Positions 6,735 through 13,053 are shown, counted from the first letter of the stretch. The stretch: 13,053 nucleotides of DNA from SZAS-7 sp964514655 (GCA_964514655.1 CAZEQY010000043.1:1-13053), one strand, 5' to 3'. Numbers and translations are program-made. Notes: generated by a model from the letters alone, not told the origin.

Positions 6735-7367
6735 TCACCTGCTGGATCGTGTATGATAAGCAAGGTAGACAACAAAGAGCACTAAAGCAGCAATTACAAA
6801 CCAGTCTGTATAAATTTCTGCCCACTCTAAGATGGTTATCCAGTAGCTACCAAAGAAAAAGCCGATAGATAAAAAAATGGATGCCCATACTGCTGCACCG
6901 CAATAGGCAAAGAGAGCAAAGTAGCCATATTCTAAGGCAATGGAACCAGCTACTACGCCTGTTAAGTGGCGAATTCCCGGTATAAAATAGCCAAAAAAGA
7001 GTGCCCACTTACCAAAATGATGAAATTTGTCGTAGACATTATGGATCTTTTCGTCAGTGAGACCTATCCATCTTCCAAAGCGATGGATCATATACTTACC
7101 AAATGTCCTGCCAATCACGTAGCTCATCGTTATGCCTGTCATACTGCCAGCTAAAGAAGCAATGATAGTTGCAGGTATGTCAAGGGTGCCATTGTACATA
7201 AGAACGCCAGCTAACACCATCAGCGATTCGTCGGGGACAGGCAGAGCAATAATTCCTATTGCCAAAAGACCAAAAAGAGCAAATGGCCCATAATGAAGCA
7301 GCCACTCTGCTAAAAGTTCATGCTCTACTAAAAAATCCAAACATACCTCAGATGTGCTAAAAATCAC
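6735..7367 (-). CDS. DedA-family (VTT domain) membrane protein
   Basis: An integral inner-membrane protein of about 210 residues, the usual DedA length. Several hydrophobic segments include re-entrant-type stretches. Bacterial DedA proteins act as lipid scramblases/flippases or affect undecaprenyl-phosphate recycling and membrane potential; the substrate here is not determined. Visible signatures are the acidic motif PVPDES (43-48, Glu47) and FFGYFIPGIRH (124-134) with Arg133. The usual GRF...P..R motif has Tyr127 in place of the first Arg, which may mark a subfamily. There is no ATG start. I chose the GTG at 7367, with AGGA six bases upstream. A TTG at 7340 with GAGG upstream is nearly as good, and a TTG at 7385 is less likely. 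It probably leads a two-gene unit with the small membrane protein downstream. Confidence 0.88.
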   Translation of the reverse strand: MIFSTSEVCLDFLVEHELLAEWLLHYGPFALFGLLAIGIIALPVPDESLMVLAGVLMYNGTLDIPATIIASLAGSMTGITMSYVIGRTFGKYMIHRFGRWIGLTDEKIHNVYDKFHHFGKWALFFGYFIPGIRHLTGVVAGSIALEYGYFALFAYCGAAVWASIFLSIGFFFGSYWITILEWAEIYTDWFVIAALVLFVVYLAYHTRSSR

Positions 7368-7415
7368 CCTATATCCTACATGCAAAAAAAAATCTCTTCT
7401 TATTTTGCTTTACGC

Positions 7416-7437
7416 TATAGTGTGTGAAAATTTGAGG
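7416..7437 (+). promoter_or_regulatory. Candidate -10 box and ribosome-binding site of the caspase-like gene
   Basis: TATAGT at 7416-7421 is a fair -10 hexamer, and GAGG at 7434-7437 is a well-placed Shine-Dalgarno site five bases before the ATG at 7443. No clear -35 box is seen. The divergent DedA-family gene must share this short spacer for its own promoter, so the two may influence each other. Confidence 0.35.
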
Positions 7438-7442
7438 TACAT

Positions 7443-8195
7443 ATGCTAAAACGCTGTATTCAACTCGCACTATCTGCTCTCCTCTTTCATTCTTTTGCTG
7501 TTGCCTCTACTTTTCACGCTATCGTCATTGCAGACACGGCAGAAAAAAAGGTCCATAACTCTGCTAAAATTGATATAAAGCGCATGAAACATGCTGTTCG
7601 CCTTTTTGCCAAGGCAAGCCGCAAAAAACTTGCCCTCTCTATCCTTGATGGCAAAAAGGTGACCATAGAAGGCCTTCAGCGCTGGTATGACAGACGAAAG
7701 GTAAAAAAGAACGACATCTTGCTTTTTTACTTTACAGGACACGGCTTTGCTTCACGATCACATGCAACGATATGGCCGGATATTTTTTTTAAGTCCAAAA
7801 AAGAAATTTTGCCTTTAGAATCTATCAAGGATGCTTTTTTTAGCAAAAAGGCGCAGCTTACGCTCGTTCTTTCTGACTCCTGTAATAACTTTCAGCCTGT
7901 TAGATTTTTGTCGCAAAAGCGCCCTAACGTAAAAGTTACTTTTAAGCCAAAACGTCGAGGCCTTAAAAAGCTCTTTCAAAAAAAGCGTGGGCAGATCATT
8001 GCAAGCGGTGCGATGCGTGGCACCGTATCATACGGAAGTGACTATGGTGGCTTCTTTACTCAAGCTCTTTTGATAGCTTTGCAGCAGGAAAGCTCATCTT
8101 CAAAACCATCGTGGAACAGGGTTTTCAAAAAAGTAAACGAACTCCTGAAACAGGCGCAAAAGCCGCAGTATAAGCTCTATTTACAAAATAAATAG
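7443..8195 (+). CDS. Exported caspase-like (peptidase C14 / metacaspase-type) protein
   Basis: A 250-residue protein with an N-terminal signal peptide (about 1-21: MLKR, a hydrophobic core, then a small-residue AVAS cleavage region) followed by one caspase-fold domain. The catalytic dyad is visible: His100 in FYFTGHGFA (95-103) and Cys147 in VLSDSCNN (142-149). The p10-like half follows, with RGQIIASGAMRG (182-193) and GGFFTQALL (202-210). Between Cys147 and that half is a strongly basic stretch (about 156-182, many Lys/Arg), where caspase-fold proteases are often processed. Metacaspases cleave after Arg or Lys, so self-cleavage here is possible but inferred. No other domain is attached. Export is unusual, since most bacterial homologues are cytosolic or fused to other domains. 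A secreted effector or envelope protease are both possible. The 3' end overlaps the AEC permease gene by 15 bp, tail to tail. Confidence 0.85.
   Translation: MLKRCIQLALSALLFHSFAVASTFHAIVIADTAEKKVHNSAKIDIKRMKHAVRLFAKASRKKLALSILDGKKVTIEGLQRWYDRRKVKKNDILLFYFTGHGFASRSHATIWPDIFFKSKKEILPLESIKDAFFSKKAQLTLVLSDSCNNFQPVRFLSQKRPNVKVTFKPKRRGLKKLFQKKRGQIIASGAMRGTVSYGSDYGGFFTQALLIALQQESSSSKPSWNRVFKKVNELLKQAQKPQYKLYLQNK
8177..8195. repeat. Perfect inverted repeat spanning two convergent stop codons
   Basis: CTATTTA (8177-8183) and TAAATAG (8189-8195) flank a 5-base loop. The arms contain the stop codons of the caspase-like gene (TAG, 8193-8195) and of the convergent permease gene (TAA on the minus strand, 8183-8181). 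A separate direct repeat AAGCTCTAT lies at 8172-8180 and 8202-8210. The hairpin is A/T-rich and weak, with no T-run, so I do not call it a terminator. Confidence 0.4.
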
Positions 8196-9137
8196 TGTGC
8201 CAAGCTCTATCCAAAAGGGCATTGTGATAAGGCTTGCAAGGGATGTACTCAAAAGTACAATAAAGGCAACCTGCGGACTTGCATCATACTGCTTTGCAAG
8301 AACTATCGGAAGCATAGCTGCCGGCTGCGCTGCCTGTATAAGCATCACACGCTTAAGCTCTAGCGTCATAGGAATTGCCCATACAAGGGCAAGGTAGCAT
8401 ATTGGAAAGAGAACAACTCGTACGCCAAGTGATGTAAGCACTACTCTTATGCCATTTGATATCTCGATTTTCTTTGCAGCATCGTACATCAACGACCCTA
8501 CAAGCAGTAGCGCAATAGGAATAGCTGCTTGACCAAGTAGGCTTGTTGTTTTGAATACAAAGCTCGGCATATTGGTGTCGAGGTTAAAGTAAGTTAGAAT
8601 TAAGCTTATGACAATTGCGCATAGCGGCGCGTTCATAAGCCGCTTTAGGCGATCTTTTGCTGCAACTTGAGAGCTTATAATCATAATCCCTACCGACCAA
8701 ATTGCTGCCTCTACACCTATATTGTGCATAAAAAGCACACCCAAGGTCTCTCTATCATAAAGAGCAAGTATTAGTGGTATTGGAACAAAGCCGTAGTTAT
8801 TGACGGCATTTGATAGAAGAAAGCTCTTTTTTTCTCTTGATGCCTGTAGACCCGAAAAGCGGTATAACACAATCGCAAGTCCCCAACCAATAAGTACAGA
8901 ACAAAAACCCATGACAGGAGGTAAAAAGATGTTCTCAAGTATGTCAAGGGCTGGATTTTTCAATATAGAATTGATGATAAGAGCTGGATATAGCAGATTT
9001 ATAACAAGCCACATGAGCGTCATATCGGCAGAATCTGACAGGCGCTCCTTTTTTCTAAGGTAGGCACCAATCCCGGTGACAATAAACACCGAAAAGGCCG
9101 TTGCAAGTATGCTGAAAAATGATGCGGTGAAGAACAT
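8181..9137 (-). CDS. AEC-family (auxin efflux carrier-like) permease
   Basis: An inner-membrane transporter of 318 residues, typical of the bacterial AEC/BART family, with about ten hydrophobic segments in two similar halves. Family landmarks are the NAVNNYGFVPIPL segment (110-122), where the paired Asn-rich motif precedes the half-barrel crossing, LLVGSLMYDAAKK (211-223), and a C-terminal QPAAMLPIVLAKQYD (271-285). Characterised relatives move small carboxylates such as malate, but the substrate cannot be read from sequence. I chose the ATG at 9137, which starts a normal membrane N-terminus. A TTG at 9227 would add 30 polar residues and run through the divergent gene's leader. No good Shine-Dalgarno site precedes the ATG. 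The gene is tail to tail with the caspase-like gene and divergent from the Cys-x-Cys repeat protein. Confidence 0.92.
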   Translation of the reverse strand: MFFTASFFSILATAFSVFIVTGIGAYLRKKERLSDSADMTLMWLVINLLYPALIINSILKNPALDILENIFLPPVMGFCSVLIGWGLAIVLYRFSGLQASREKKSFLLSNAVNNYGFVPIPLILALYDRETLGVLFMHNIGVEAAIWSVGIMIISSQVAAKDRLKRLMNAPLCAIVISLILTYFNLDTNMPSFVFKTTSLLGQAAIPIALLLVGSLMYDAAKKIEISNGIRVVLTSLGVRVVLFPICYLALVWAIPMTLELKRVMLIQAAQPAAMLPIVLAKQYDASPQVAFIVLLSTSLASLITMPFWIELGTLFIL

Positions 9138-9161
9138 GTCACAAAATGTAGCAGAAATTTC

Positions 9162-9167
9162 CTTATA
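9162..9167 (-). promoter_or_regulatory. Candidate -10 box of the AEC permease gene
   Basis: On the minus strand, TATAAG (9167 down to 9162) lies 24 bases before the permease ATG, predicting a leader of about 17 nt. The -35 region is T-rich with no good hexamer. Support is weak. Confidence 0.28.
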
Positions 9168-9247
9168 TTTGAATGAAAGATCTTTAAAAAAATGACCAGA
9201 TGCAAATAGATTTAGGAAACGGACCAATTACAACAAAGGAGCACTTT

Positions 9248-10186
9248 ATGAAACAAGTAGGCTATATTTTAGCATCTTGTATGATTGTAGCAGGATCTAT
9301 GCAGGCTACAAATGACTTTTCAGATGATGTAAGCATTAAACTTGCTGGCTGTCCCTGTAACAAACGACGCCTTCCTCCGCCAAAACCACAGGCAGAAAAT
9401 GAGGATGATGTCACCTTTATGCTTGCAGACTGCCCATGCAAAAATAAAAATCGCCAAGCACCGCAAAAGCCTGCAGCACCGACCATTCAGCTCGCAGGAT
9501 GTGGCTGCCAAAAAAACAAACCTAATCAAGAACGCGTAGAACGAAAGCCTATGCCTCTTAAAGAGAAAAAAGATGTCTATAGCCTTATGGCAAAGATGGG
9601 TGAGCAAAATAAAAAGCTTGCCGGTGCTAATCGCACAACACTCCATCAAAAGGGCATCTTTTCATTTTTTAAGGCATCGCCCTTTCCGGTGGTGACGCAT
9701 TTTGTGCGTGAAACAGATTCCAAAGGCAGCATCATCACCATTCAAGATGGTTCTGTCTGGGCAGTAAGCGAAAACGATCGCGATATAGCAAAATCATGGC
9801 GCGTACATGATGAAATCACAATCAAGCCAAACTCATTAACGCTCTGGCAAAAGCTTACAAGAAAGCAAAAAATGCATGAATACCGCCTTATGAATATAGC
9901 AACAAACCAGTCAGTTGCTGTAAACATGTCGAGCGGACCATTCAAGTACAACCCAAATAGACGCCAAATTTCAAGTATTGATGCTATACGAGGTGAAGTA
10001 TACCTTAGCGATAACTCACTTTGGAAAATTGAACTTTCAGACCCAGCAAGACAGCTTTTACGCGGCTGGAAAAAAGGCCACACACTTATTTGTGGCACAA
10101 ATGACACCTGGTTTTCTCTAGGAAGCCCATTCATCCTCATCTCAGTAGATGTAGATAACTGGATTCCCGCAACTCGCATCAACTAA
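9248..10186 (+). CDS. Exported protein with Cys-x-Cys repeats and duplicated C-terminal domain
   Basis: A 312-residue protein of no family I can name. It has a signal peptide (1-20, cleavage likely after SMQA). A low-complexity, proline- and lysine-rich region follows, with three related units LAGCPC (32-37), LADCPC (59-64) and LAGCGC (82-87), each followed by Lys/Asn/Gln-rich residues. After a charged linker (88-140) come two apparently homologous beta-rich segments: about 160-228, with DGSVWAVSENDRDIAKSW (167-184), and about 243-310, with DNSLWKIELSDPARQLL (255-271). In the first, DGSVW leads to a Trp-containing stretch and a strand ITI; the second repeats this as DNSLW, RGW and TLI. The exported Cys pairs could form disulfides or bind metal. 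The start is the ATG at 9248 with AAAGGAG six bases upstream; a further in-frame upstream start is unnecessary. The small exported protein gene follows after 47 bases. Confidence 0.8.
   Translation: MKQVGYILASCMIVAGSMQATNDFSDDVSIKLAGCPCNKRRLPPPKPQAENEDDVTFMLADCPCKNKNRQAPQKPAAPTIQLAGCGCQKNKPNQERVERKPMPLKEKKDVYSLMAKMGEQNKKLAGANRTTLHQKGIFSFFKASPFPVVTHFVRETDSKGSIITIQDGSVWAVSENDRDIAKSWRVHDEITIKPNSLTLWQKLTRKQKMHEYRLMNIATNQSVAVNMSSGPFKYNPNRRQISSIDAIRGEVYLSDNSLWKIELSDPARQLLRGWKKGHTLICGTNDTWFSLGSPFILISVDVDNWIPATRIN
9341..9520 (+). repeat. Three coding repeats encoding LA(G/D)CxC units
   Basis: Units with Cys-x-Cys cores at 9350-9358, 9431-9439 and 9500-9508 encode LAGCPC, LADCPC and LAGCGC, spaced 27 and 23 residues apart and separated by Pro/Lys/Gln-rich linkers. 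The first two are preceded by similar acidic DDV segments. The nucleotide sequences have diverged in silent positions, so the repeats are old or the protein motif is under selection. Confidence 0.7.
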
Positions 10187-10194
10187 TATGTTTT

Positions 10195-10217
10195 GCCCCC
10201 TTTGTAAAAAGGGGGGC
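10195..10217 (+). other. Stem-loop between two exported-protein genes
   Basis: GCCCCC plus TTT (10195-10203) pairs with AAGGGGGGC (10209-10217), giving about nine pairs including one G-T and a 5-base loop. It lies 8 nt after the upstream stop codon and about 8 nt before the GGAGGA ribosome-binding site of the next gene. No T-run follows on either strand, so it is not a standard intrinsic terminator. It could cap or process the transcript, or modulate translation of the downstream gene. Confidence 0.5.
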
Positions 10218-10233
10218 TCATCTCGGAGGACGA

Positions 10234-10686
10234 ATGAAATTTTTATGCATGTTCATGATGCTACTATCTACATCCGTACAGATTGTCAAATGCCAGTATG
10301 GAGACTTTAAGCCAGAAGAAGCGCAGTTTTCTTACAATCCGGGCAACACGCAAGTGACCTTTTATAACTATGCGACGCTAAAGATCACAGCAGAACAAAA
10401 CACAAACGATAACCAGCTACTTGTCATTGCTTTTCCACAAAAAGAGGGCGTTTCGTTCACGATAACGGGCGTCACAGTTACTACTCAACCTTCACAGGCT
10501 AACGTACAGGGCCCTGTTGCAAATGTTTCTGGCACAATGCTCATCAACACAAATCAAGCAACACCACTATCTGTACCCTTAACAGTACCAATAGAAATTT
10601 CGCAAACAAGCCAGTACACAATACCCCCTCAAGAGGCCCTTATGCAGGGCTATCAATTTTACCAAATGGCCTATCCGGCCTCTTAG
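10234..10686 (+). CDS. Small exported protein of unknown function, beta-rich
   Basis: A 150-residue protein with a clear signal peptide (about 1-20: MKF, a Met/Leu-rich hydrophobic core, ending near Cys20). The mature part is short alternating hydrophobic strands (VTFYNYATLKI 41-51, LLVIAF 62-67, VSFTITGVTVTT 73-84, SVPLTVPIEI 113-122) with many Thr, Gln, Asn and Pro, fitting a single beta-sandwich. The tail is rich in Gln, Tyr and Pro. Residues before Cys20 (IVK) do not form a lipobox, so it is probably soluble in the periplasm or outside the cell rather than a lipoprotein. GGAGGA at 10225-10230 precedes the ATG at 10234. It follows the Cys-x-Cys repeat gene by 47 bases and may share its transcript, which points to a related envelope role without proving one. 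A terminator follows. Confidence 0.78.
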   Translation: MKFLCMFMMLLSTSVQIVKCQYGDFKPEEAQFSYNPGNTQVTFYNYATLKITAEQNTNDNQLLVIAFPQKEGVSFTITGVTVTTQPSQANVQGPVANVSGTMLINTNQATPLSVPLTVPIEISQTSQYTIPPQEALMQGYQFYQMAYPAS

Positions 10687-10723
10687 TCTTAATTTTGATC
10701 AAGATTGAGATTAGAAGCAAAAC

Positions 10724-10754
10724 TAGTCCCCCCGATACCGGGGGGACTAATTTT
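10724..10754. terminator. Bidirectional intrinsic terminator
   Basis: An 11-bp perfect stem (10724-10734 with 10739-10749) holds six consecutive C-G pairs and a 4-base loop. On the plus strand it is followed by ATTTTATT; on the minus strand the stem is followed by GTTTTGCTTC. It lies between the convergent small exported-protein gene and fabI and can end both transcripts. It is the clearest terminator in the window. Confidence 0.88.
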
Positions 10755-10755
10755 A

Positions 10756-11658
10756 TTAAGCGGGAGTGAAGGCAGCGCTGTCGAGGGCGACACCCATCGC
10801 ATGCATGCCGCAGTCTACGTATAGCACAACGCCTGTTACGGCTGATGATAGGGGCGAAACCAAGAATGTTGCTGCATTTGCAACTTCTTGAGGTTCGATC
10901 GGCCTTTGTAGGGGAGAATTAATCGCTGTATATTCGATCATGCGCTGAATAAAGCCAATAGCTTTTGCCGCGCGGCTTCCATAAGGGCCTGCAGATATTG
11001 CATTCACACGAACGCCAAAGCGTCTTCCGGCCTCATAGGCAAGTGTCTTAGTATCGCTTTCAAGAGCCGCTTTTGCTGAGCTCATGCCGCCACCATAGCC
11101 AGGGATCACAATTTCTGAGGCAATGTAGGTAAGAGATAAAGCAGCCCCTCCCCTATTCATAATTGGCGCAAGATGCGCTAAAAGGCTAACAAATGAGTAT
11201 GATGATGAACTCATCGCTGCAAGATAGCCTTTACGGCTTGTTTCAAGAAGCGACTTTTGCACCTCTGGTGCGTTTGCAAGAGAGTGAATCAGGATATCGA
11301 TATTGCCAAAGTCATTTTTGATAGATTCTGCAACTTCTGCAATCGTATAGCCACTTGCCTCTTTGTAGCGCTTATTTTCGCGAATTTCTTCGGGAATATC
11401 ATCTGGGCTATCAAAGGTTGCATCTAAAGGATAGACCTTGGCAAATTCAAGCATACGGCCATCTGAGAGTTTTCGCGACTCATCAAATTTGCCGCTAGCT
11501 AGGCTTTGGGTAAATATCTTCATCATTGGAGTCCAGGTTCCAATCAAAATCTCAGCTCCAGCTTCAGCAAGCGCTTTTGCTATTGCCCAACCAAATCCAA
11601 TGTCATCTCCAACGCCCGCAATAAATGCACGTTTTCCTCGAAGATCAAGTGAAAGCAT
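10756..11658 (-). CDS. fabI: Enoyl-ACP reductase [NADH], plant/chlamydial long type
   Basis: A 300-residue cytosolic short-chain dehydrogenase that reduces trans-2-enoyl-ACP, the last step of each fatty-acid elongation cycle. It has the nucleotide-binding GVGDDIGFG (15-23), a long insert (about 50-105) rich in charged residues and containing KVYPLDA (74-80), characteristic of plant and chlamydial enzymes rather than the ~260-residue E. coli form, then HSLANAPE (125-132), and active-site Tyr178 plus Tyr188 and Lys196 spaced Tyr-x7-Lys as in plant ENR. The substrate-loop region AGPYGSRAAKAIGF (223-236) is typical. All catalytic residues are present. The start is the ATG at 11658 with AGAGGAG seven bases upstream. 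It lies 23 bases after the upstream minus-strand gene and probably shares its message; the terminator at 10724-10754 ends the transcript. Confidence 0.97.
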   Translation of the reverse strand: MLSLDLRGKRAFIAGVGDDIGFGWAIAKALAEAGAEILIGTWTPMMKIFTQSLASGKFDESRKLSDGRMLEFAKVYPLDATFDSPDDIPEEIRENKRYKEASGYTIAEVAESIKNDFGNIDILIHSLANAPEVQKSLLETSRKGYLAAMSSSSYSFVSLLAHLAPIMNRGGAALSLTYIASEIVIPGYGGGMSSAKAALESDTKTLAYEAGRRFGVRVNAISAGPYGSRAAKAIGFIQRMIEYTAINSPLQRPIEPQEVANAATFLVSPLSSAVTGVVLYVDCGMHAMGVALDSAAFTPA

Positions 11659-11681
11659 GTGTTAACTCCTCTTTGGTAATT

Positions 11682-12998
11682 TTACAAAAATTCTATATGT
11701 ACACGCAAGGTCGTGGGCATAGAACCACGCAAAGTGCGCAAAAACACTAAAACATCCTGAGCAGTATAACGCTCTAGAGCATGTCCCGACCTATTGCCTT
11801 TAGCAACATGGCCCACAAACTCGCCATCTCCTGATAACACCTCAAACCCTATTCGAAGCGACAATGTCCCAAGAGTAATCTCTACAGGGTCATGAAGGGT
11901 GAAGCAGGTGGCCTTTTTACCTGCTAGTAGCACATGATTATGCGGATGGTCGTTATAGGCAATAACCAGCGCTTTTGTTTTTTCTTTCTCATCCAAAAAC
12001 GCCTCGGCCGGTATTTCAAAAACAAGCTCAGAAGAGCTATATCCCAATGGGGCCTGGATGGCAAGTGAATGAGGTCCTGTCACAAGGTGGTATGGAAAAA
12101 AGCCGGGTGTTTCTGTCGGTGCCTGCTGACCTGTAAGTGTAGATAGTGCAAAGTCTTGCTTTTGCACTACATTCCAGCTAAATCTCTCAGTAGATCCCGA
12201 AATAGGCTGTATATTGCTCTTTTCAAGGCGAGAATCATTTGTAAGAAGCGCCGCATAAAGCGGATAGGCATGAATCTTATCAAGCGTATTCGTAAAGAGC
12301 TTCATGGCAACAAGGAGGTTTGGATGCTGAAAGCCTAATCTATAAGCTGGCCCTACAAACTGTGCTGAAGGCTCATGCCACGCTGATGACAAATAGCGCC
12401 AAAAAGGCTCCCAATCACTTGACGGGGCAAGCTGATAAGCTGAAATCATTTCTGCAATACTAAATGGATCACCCCAGGTTCTAAGGTCTGAAGCATCATC
12501 TAAAGAAGGCATTTCATAGGGTAGATTAAGGGCTTTTAAGGCCGATGCAAGCTTGCATTTTGCCCAAACGGGAAAACGAACTTCCTGATTTATTTTTACT
12601 AAAAACTGCAATGCATGCTCGATAGATGCTTCTAGGCGGTTTTTAAGCTCAACTCCTAGCACCTGGCCAAATTCACGCATAATCCAAATCTTTACCACAA
12701 TGCAGCGAATTGCCTGCAAGTGGTCGTGACAGTAGGGATAATCACTCAAAAGCACTGGATAATTGCCATAAGACGCAAGCGTAGTAATCCCCTGCTGAAA
12801 GTAGAGCAAATGCTCTAAAAGTTTTTTTGCTTCTAAAATATTTTCATGAGTTTTCGACCGAAACAGGGCAAGACAAAAAAGAAAATTGTCATAAACTGCA
12901 ATTTTCCCCTCTTGCGCAATAAACCCGGTATCGCGATCTAGTTTTTTCGCGGCTAAAAGACACCGCTCATGCAAAAGCCGTAAAGGATCATCATTCAT
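11682..12998 (-). CDS. Uncharacterised protein: helical N-terminal part, beta-rich C-terminal part
   Basis: A 438-residue protein I do not recognise. It has no signal peptide or membrane segment, so it is probably cytosolic. Residues 1 to about 270 are mostly amphipathic helices, with YDNFLFCLALF (36-46) and further helix pairs. From about 275 to the end it is strand-rich, including DPVEITLGTLSLRIGFEV (about 370-387), then GEFVGHVAKGNR (about 391-402). A helical toroid followed by a beta sandwich is the layout of some polysaccharide lyases and alpha/alpha-toroid hydrolases. This is an impression from pattern only, and no catalytic residue can be named. The start is the ATG at 12998. No Shine-Dalgarno site precedes it, and a TATACT box is very close upstream, so the message may be leaderless. 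fabI follows after 23 bases, probably in the same transcript. Confidence 0.78.
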   Translation of the reverse strand: MNDDPLRLLHERCLLAAKKLDRDTGFIAQEGKIAVYDNFLFCLALFRSKTHENILEAKKLLEHLLYFQQGITTLASYGNYPVLLSDYPYCHDHLQAIRCIVVKIWIMREFGQVLGVELKNRLEASIEHALQFLVKINQEVRFPVWAKCKLASALKALNLPYEMPSLDDASDLRTWGDPFSIAEMISAYQLAPSSDWEPFWRYLSSAWHEPSAQFVGPAYRLGFQHPNLLVAMKLFTNTLDKIHAYPLYAALLTNDSRLEKSNIQPISGSTERFSWNVVQKQDFALSTLTGQQAPTETPGFFPYHLVTGPHSLAIQAPLGYSSSELVFEIPAEAFLDEKEKTKALVIAYNDHPHNHVLLAGKKATCFTLHDPVEITLGTLSLRIGFEVLSGDGEFVGHVAKGNRSGHALERYTAQDVLVFLRTLRGSMPTTLRVHIEFL

Positions 12999-13007
12999 AG
13001 GGTAAGG

Positions 13008-13013
13008 AGTATA
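13008..13013 (-). promoter_or_regulatory. Candidate -10 box just upstream of the gene at 11682-12998
   Basis: On the minus strand, TATACT (13013 down to 13008) ends 9 bases before the ATG at 12998. Transcription would begin about 2-4 bases ahead of the start codon. The intervening bases are pyrimidine-rich and hold no ribosome-binding site. No good -35 hexamer is seen. Confidence 0.35.
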
Positions 13014-13053
13014 CCGAAAACCAGAATATTTTACGAAAAAGAGCGCATTAAAA

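Noticed and set aside
9138..9227. 30-residue N-terminal extension of the AEC permease
   Set aside because: It needs a TTG start, is polar, and runs through the leader of the divergent gene; the ATG at 9137 gives the normal family length.
9248..9310. LASC at residues 8-11 read as a lipoprotein lipobox
   Set aside because: The hydrophobic core before the Cys is too short and continues after it; an ordinary signal peptide cut near SMQA fits better.
9742..10182. 146-residue minus-strand open frame opposite the Cys-x-Cys repeat gene
   Set aside because: The plus-strand gene has a signal peptide, a strong ribosome-binding site and internal duplication, so the opposite frame is a by-product.
7443..10686. 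A defence or toxin-antitoxin system built on the caspase-like gene
   Set aside because: The neighbours are an AEC permease on the other strand and two exported proteins, with no effector, sensor or partner gene typical of such systems, and the protease itself carries an export signal.

Overview
The window most likely comes from a host-associated bacterium of the Chlamydiota, probably an amoeba- or protist-associated lineage rather than the reduced animal-pathogen type. The main evidence is a 300-residue enoyl-ACP reductase with the long insert and the Tyr-x7-Lys active site of the plant/chlamydial FabI type. Supporting evidence is a run of signal-peptide proteins of no recognised family, cysteine-rich segments, a membrane-anchored kinase-like protein and a secreted caspase-like protein. 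The phylum assignment is an inference. No rRNA, tRNA, mobile element or CRISPR array is visible, and base composition and codon use look even along the window.

Layout. Bases 1-181 hold no gene, only several short stem-loops. Bases 182-2735 (minus strand) hold D-Ala-D-Ala ligase (ddl) followed by a flavin disulfide-reductase relative that lacks the redox cysteines. Bases 2925-3857 (plus) hold a membrane-anchored kinase-like protein, meeting tail to tail a small zinc-ribbon protein (3850-4122, minus). Bases 4155-6364 (plus) are the threonine-degrading pair kbl-tdh, joined by an ATGA stop/start overlap. Bases 6351-7367 (minus) hold a DedA-family membrane protein and a small cysteine-rich two-helix membrane protein. 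Bases 7443-8195 (plus) hold an exported caspase-fold protease, tail to tail with an AEC-family permease (8181-9137, minus). Bases 9248-10686 (plus) hold two exported proteins of unknown function; the first has three Cys-x-Cys repeats and an apparently duplicated C-terminal domain. A strong two-way terminator (about 10724-10754) separates them from fabI and an unrecognised helical-plus-beta protein (10756-12998, minus).

How the genes relate. Only a few functional links are solid. Kbl and Tdh together convert threonine to glycine and acetyl-CoA. Ddl supplies peptidoglycan precursor, and FabI closes the fatty-acid elongation cycle. The rest is a patchwork of short transcription units in alternating directions. 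Three of the four convergent gene pairs overlap at their stop codons by 8-15 bp, leaving no space between them for a terminator. The most unusual content is exported or envelope-directed: the caspase-like protein, the Cys-x-Cys repeat protein and its small exported neighbour. Nothing in the sequence shows that these form one system.
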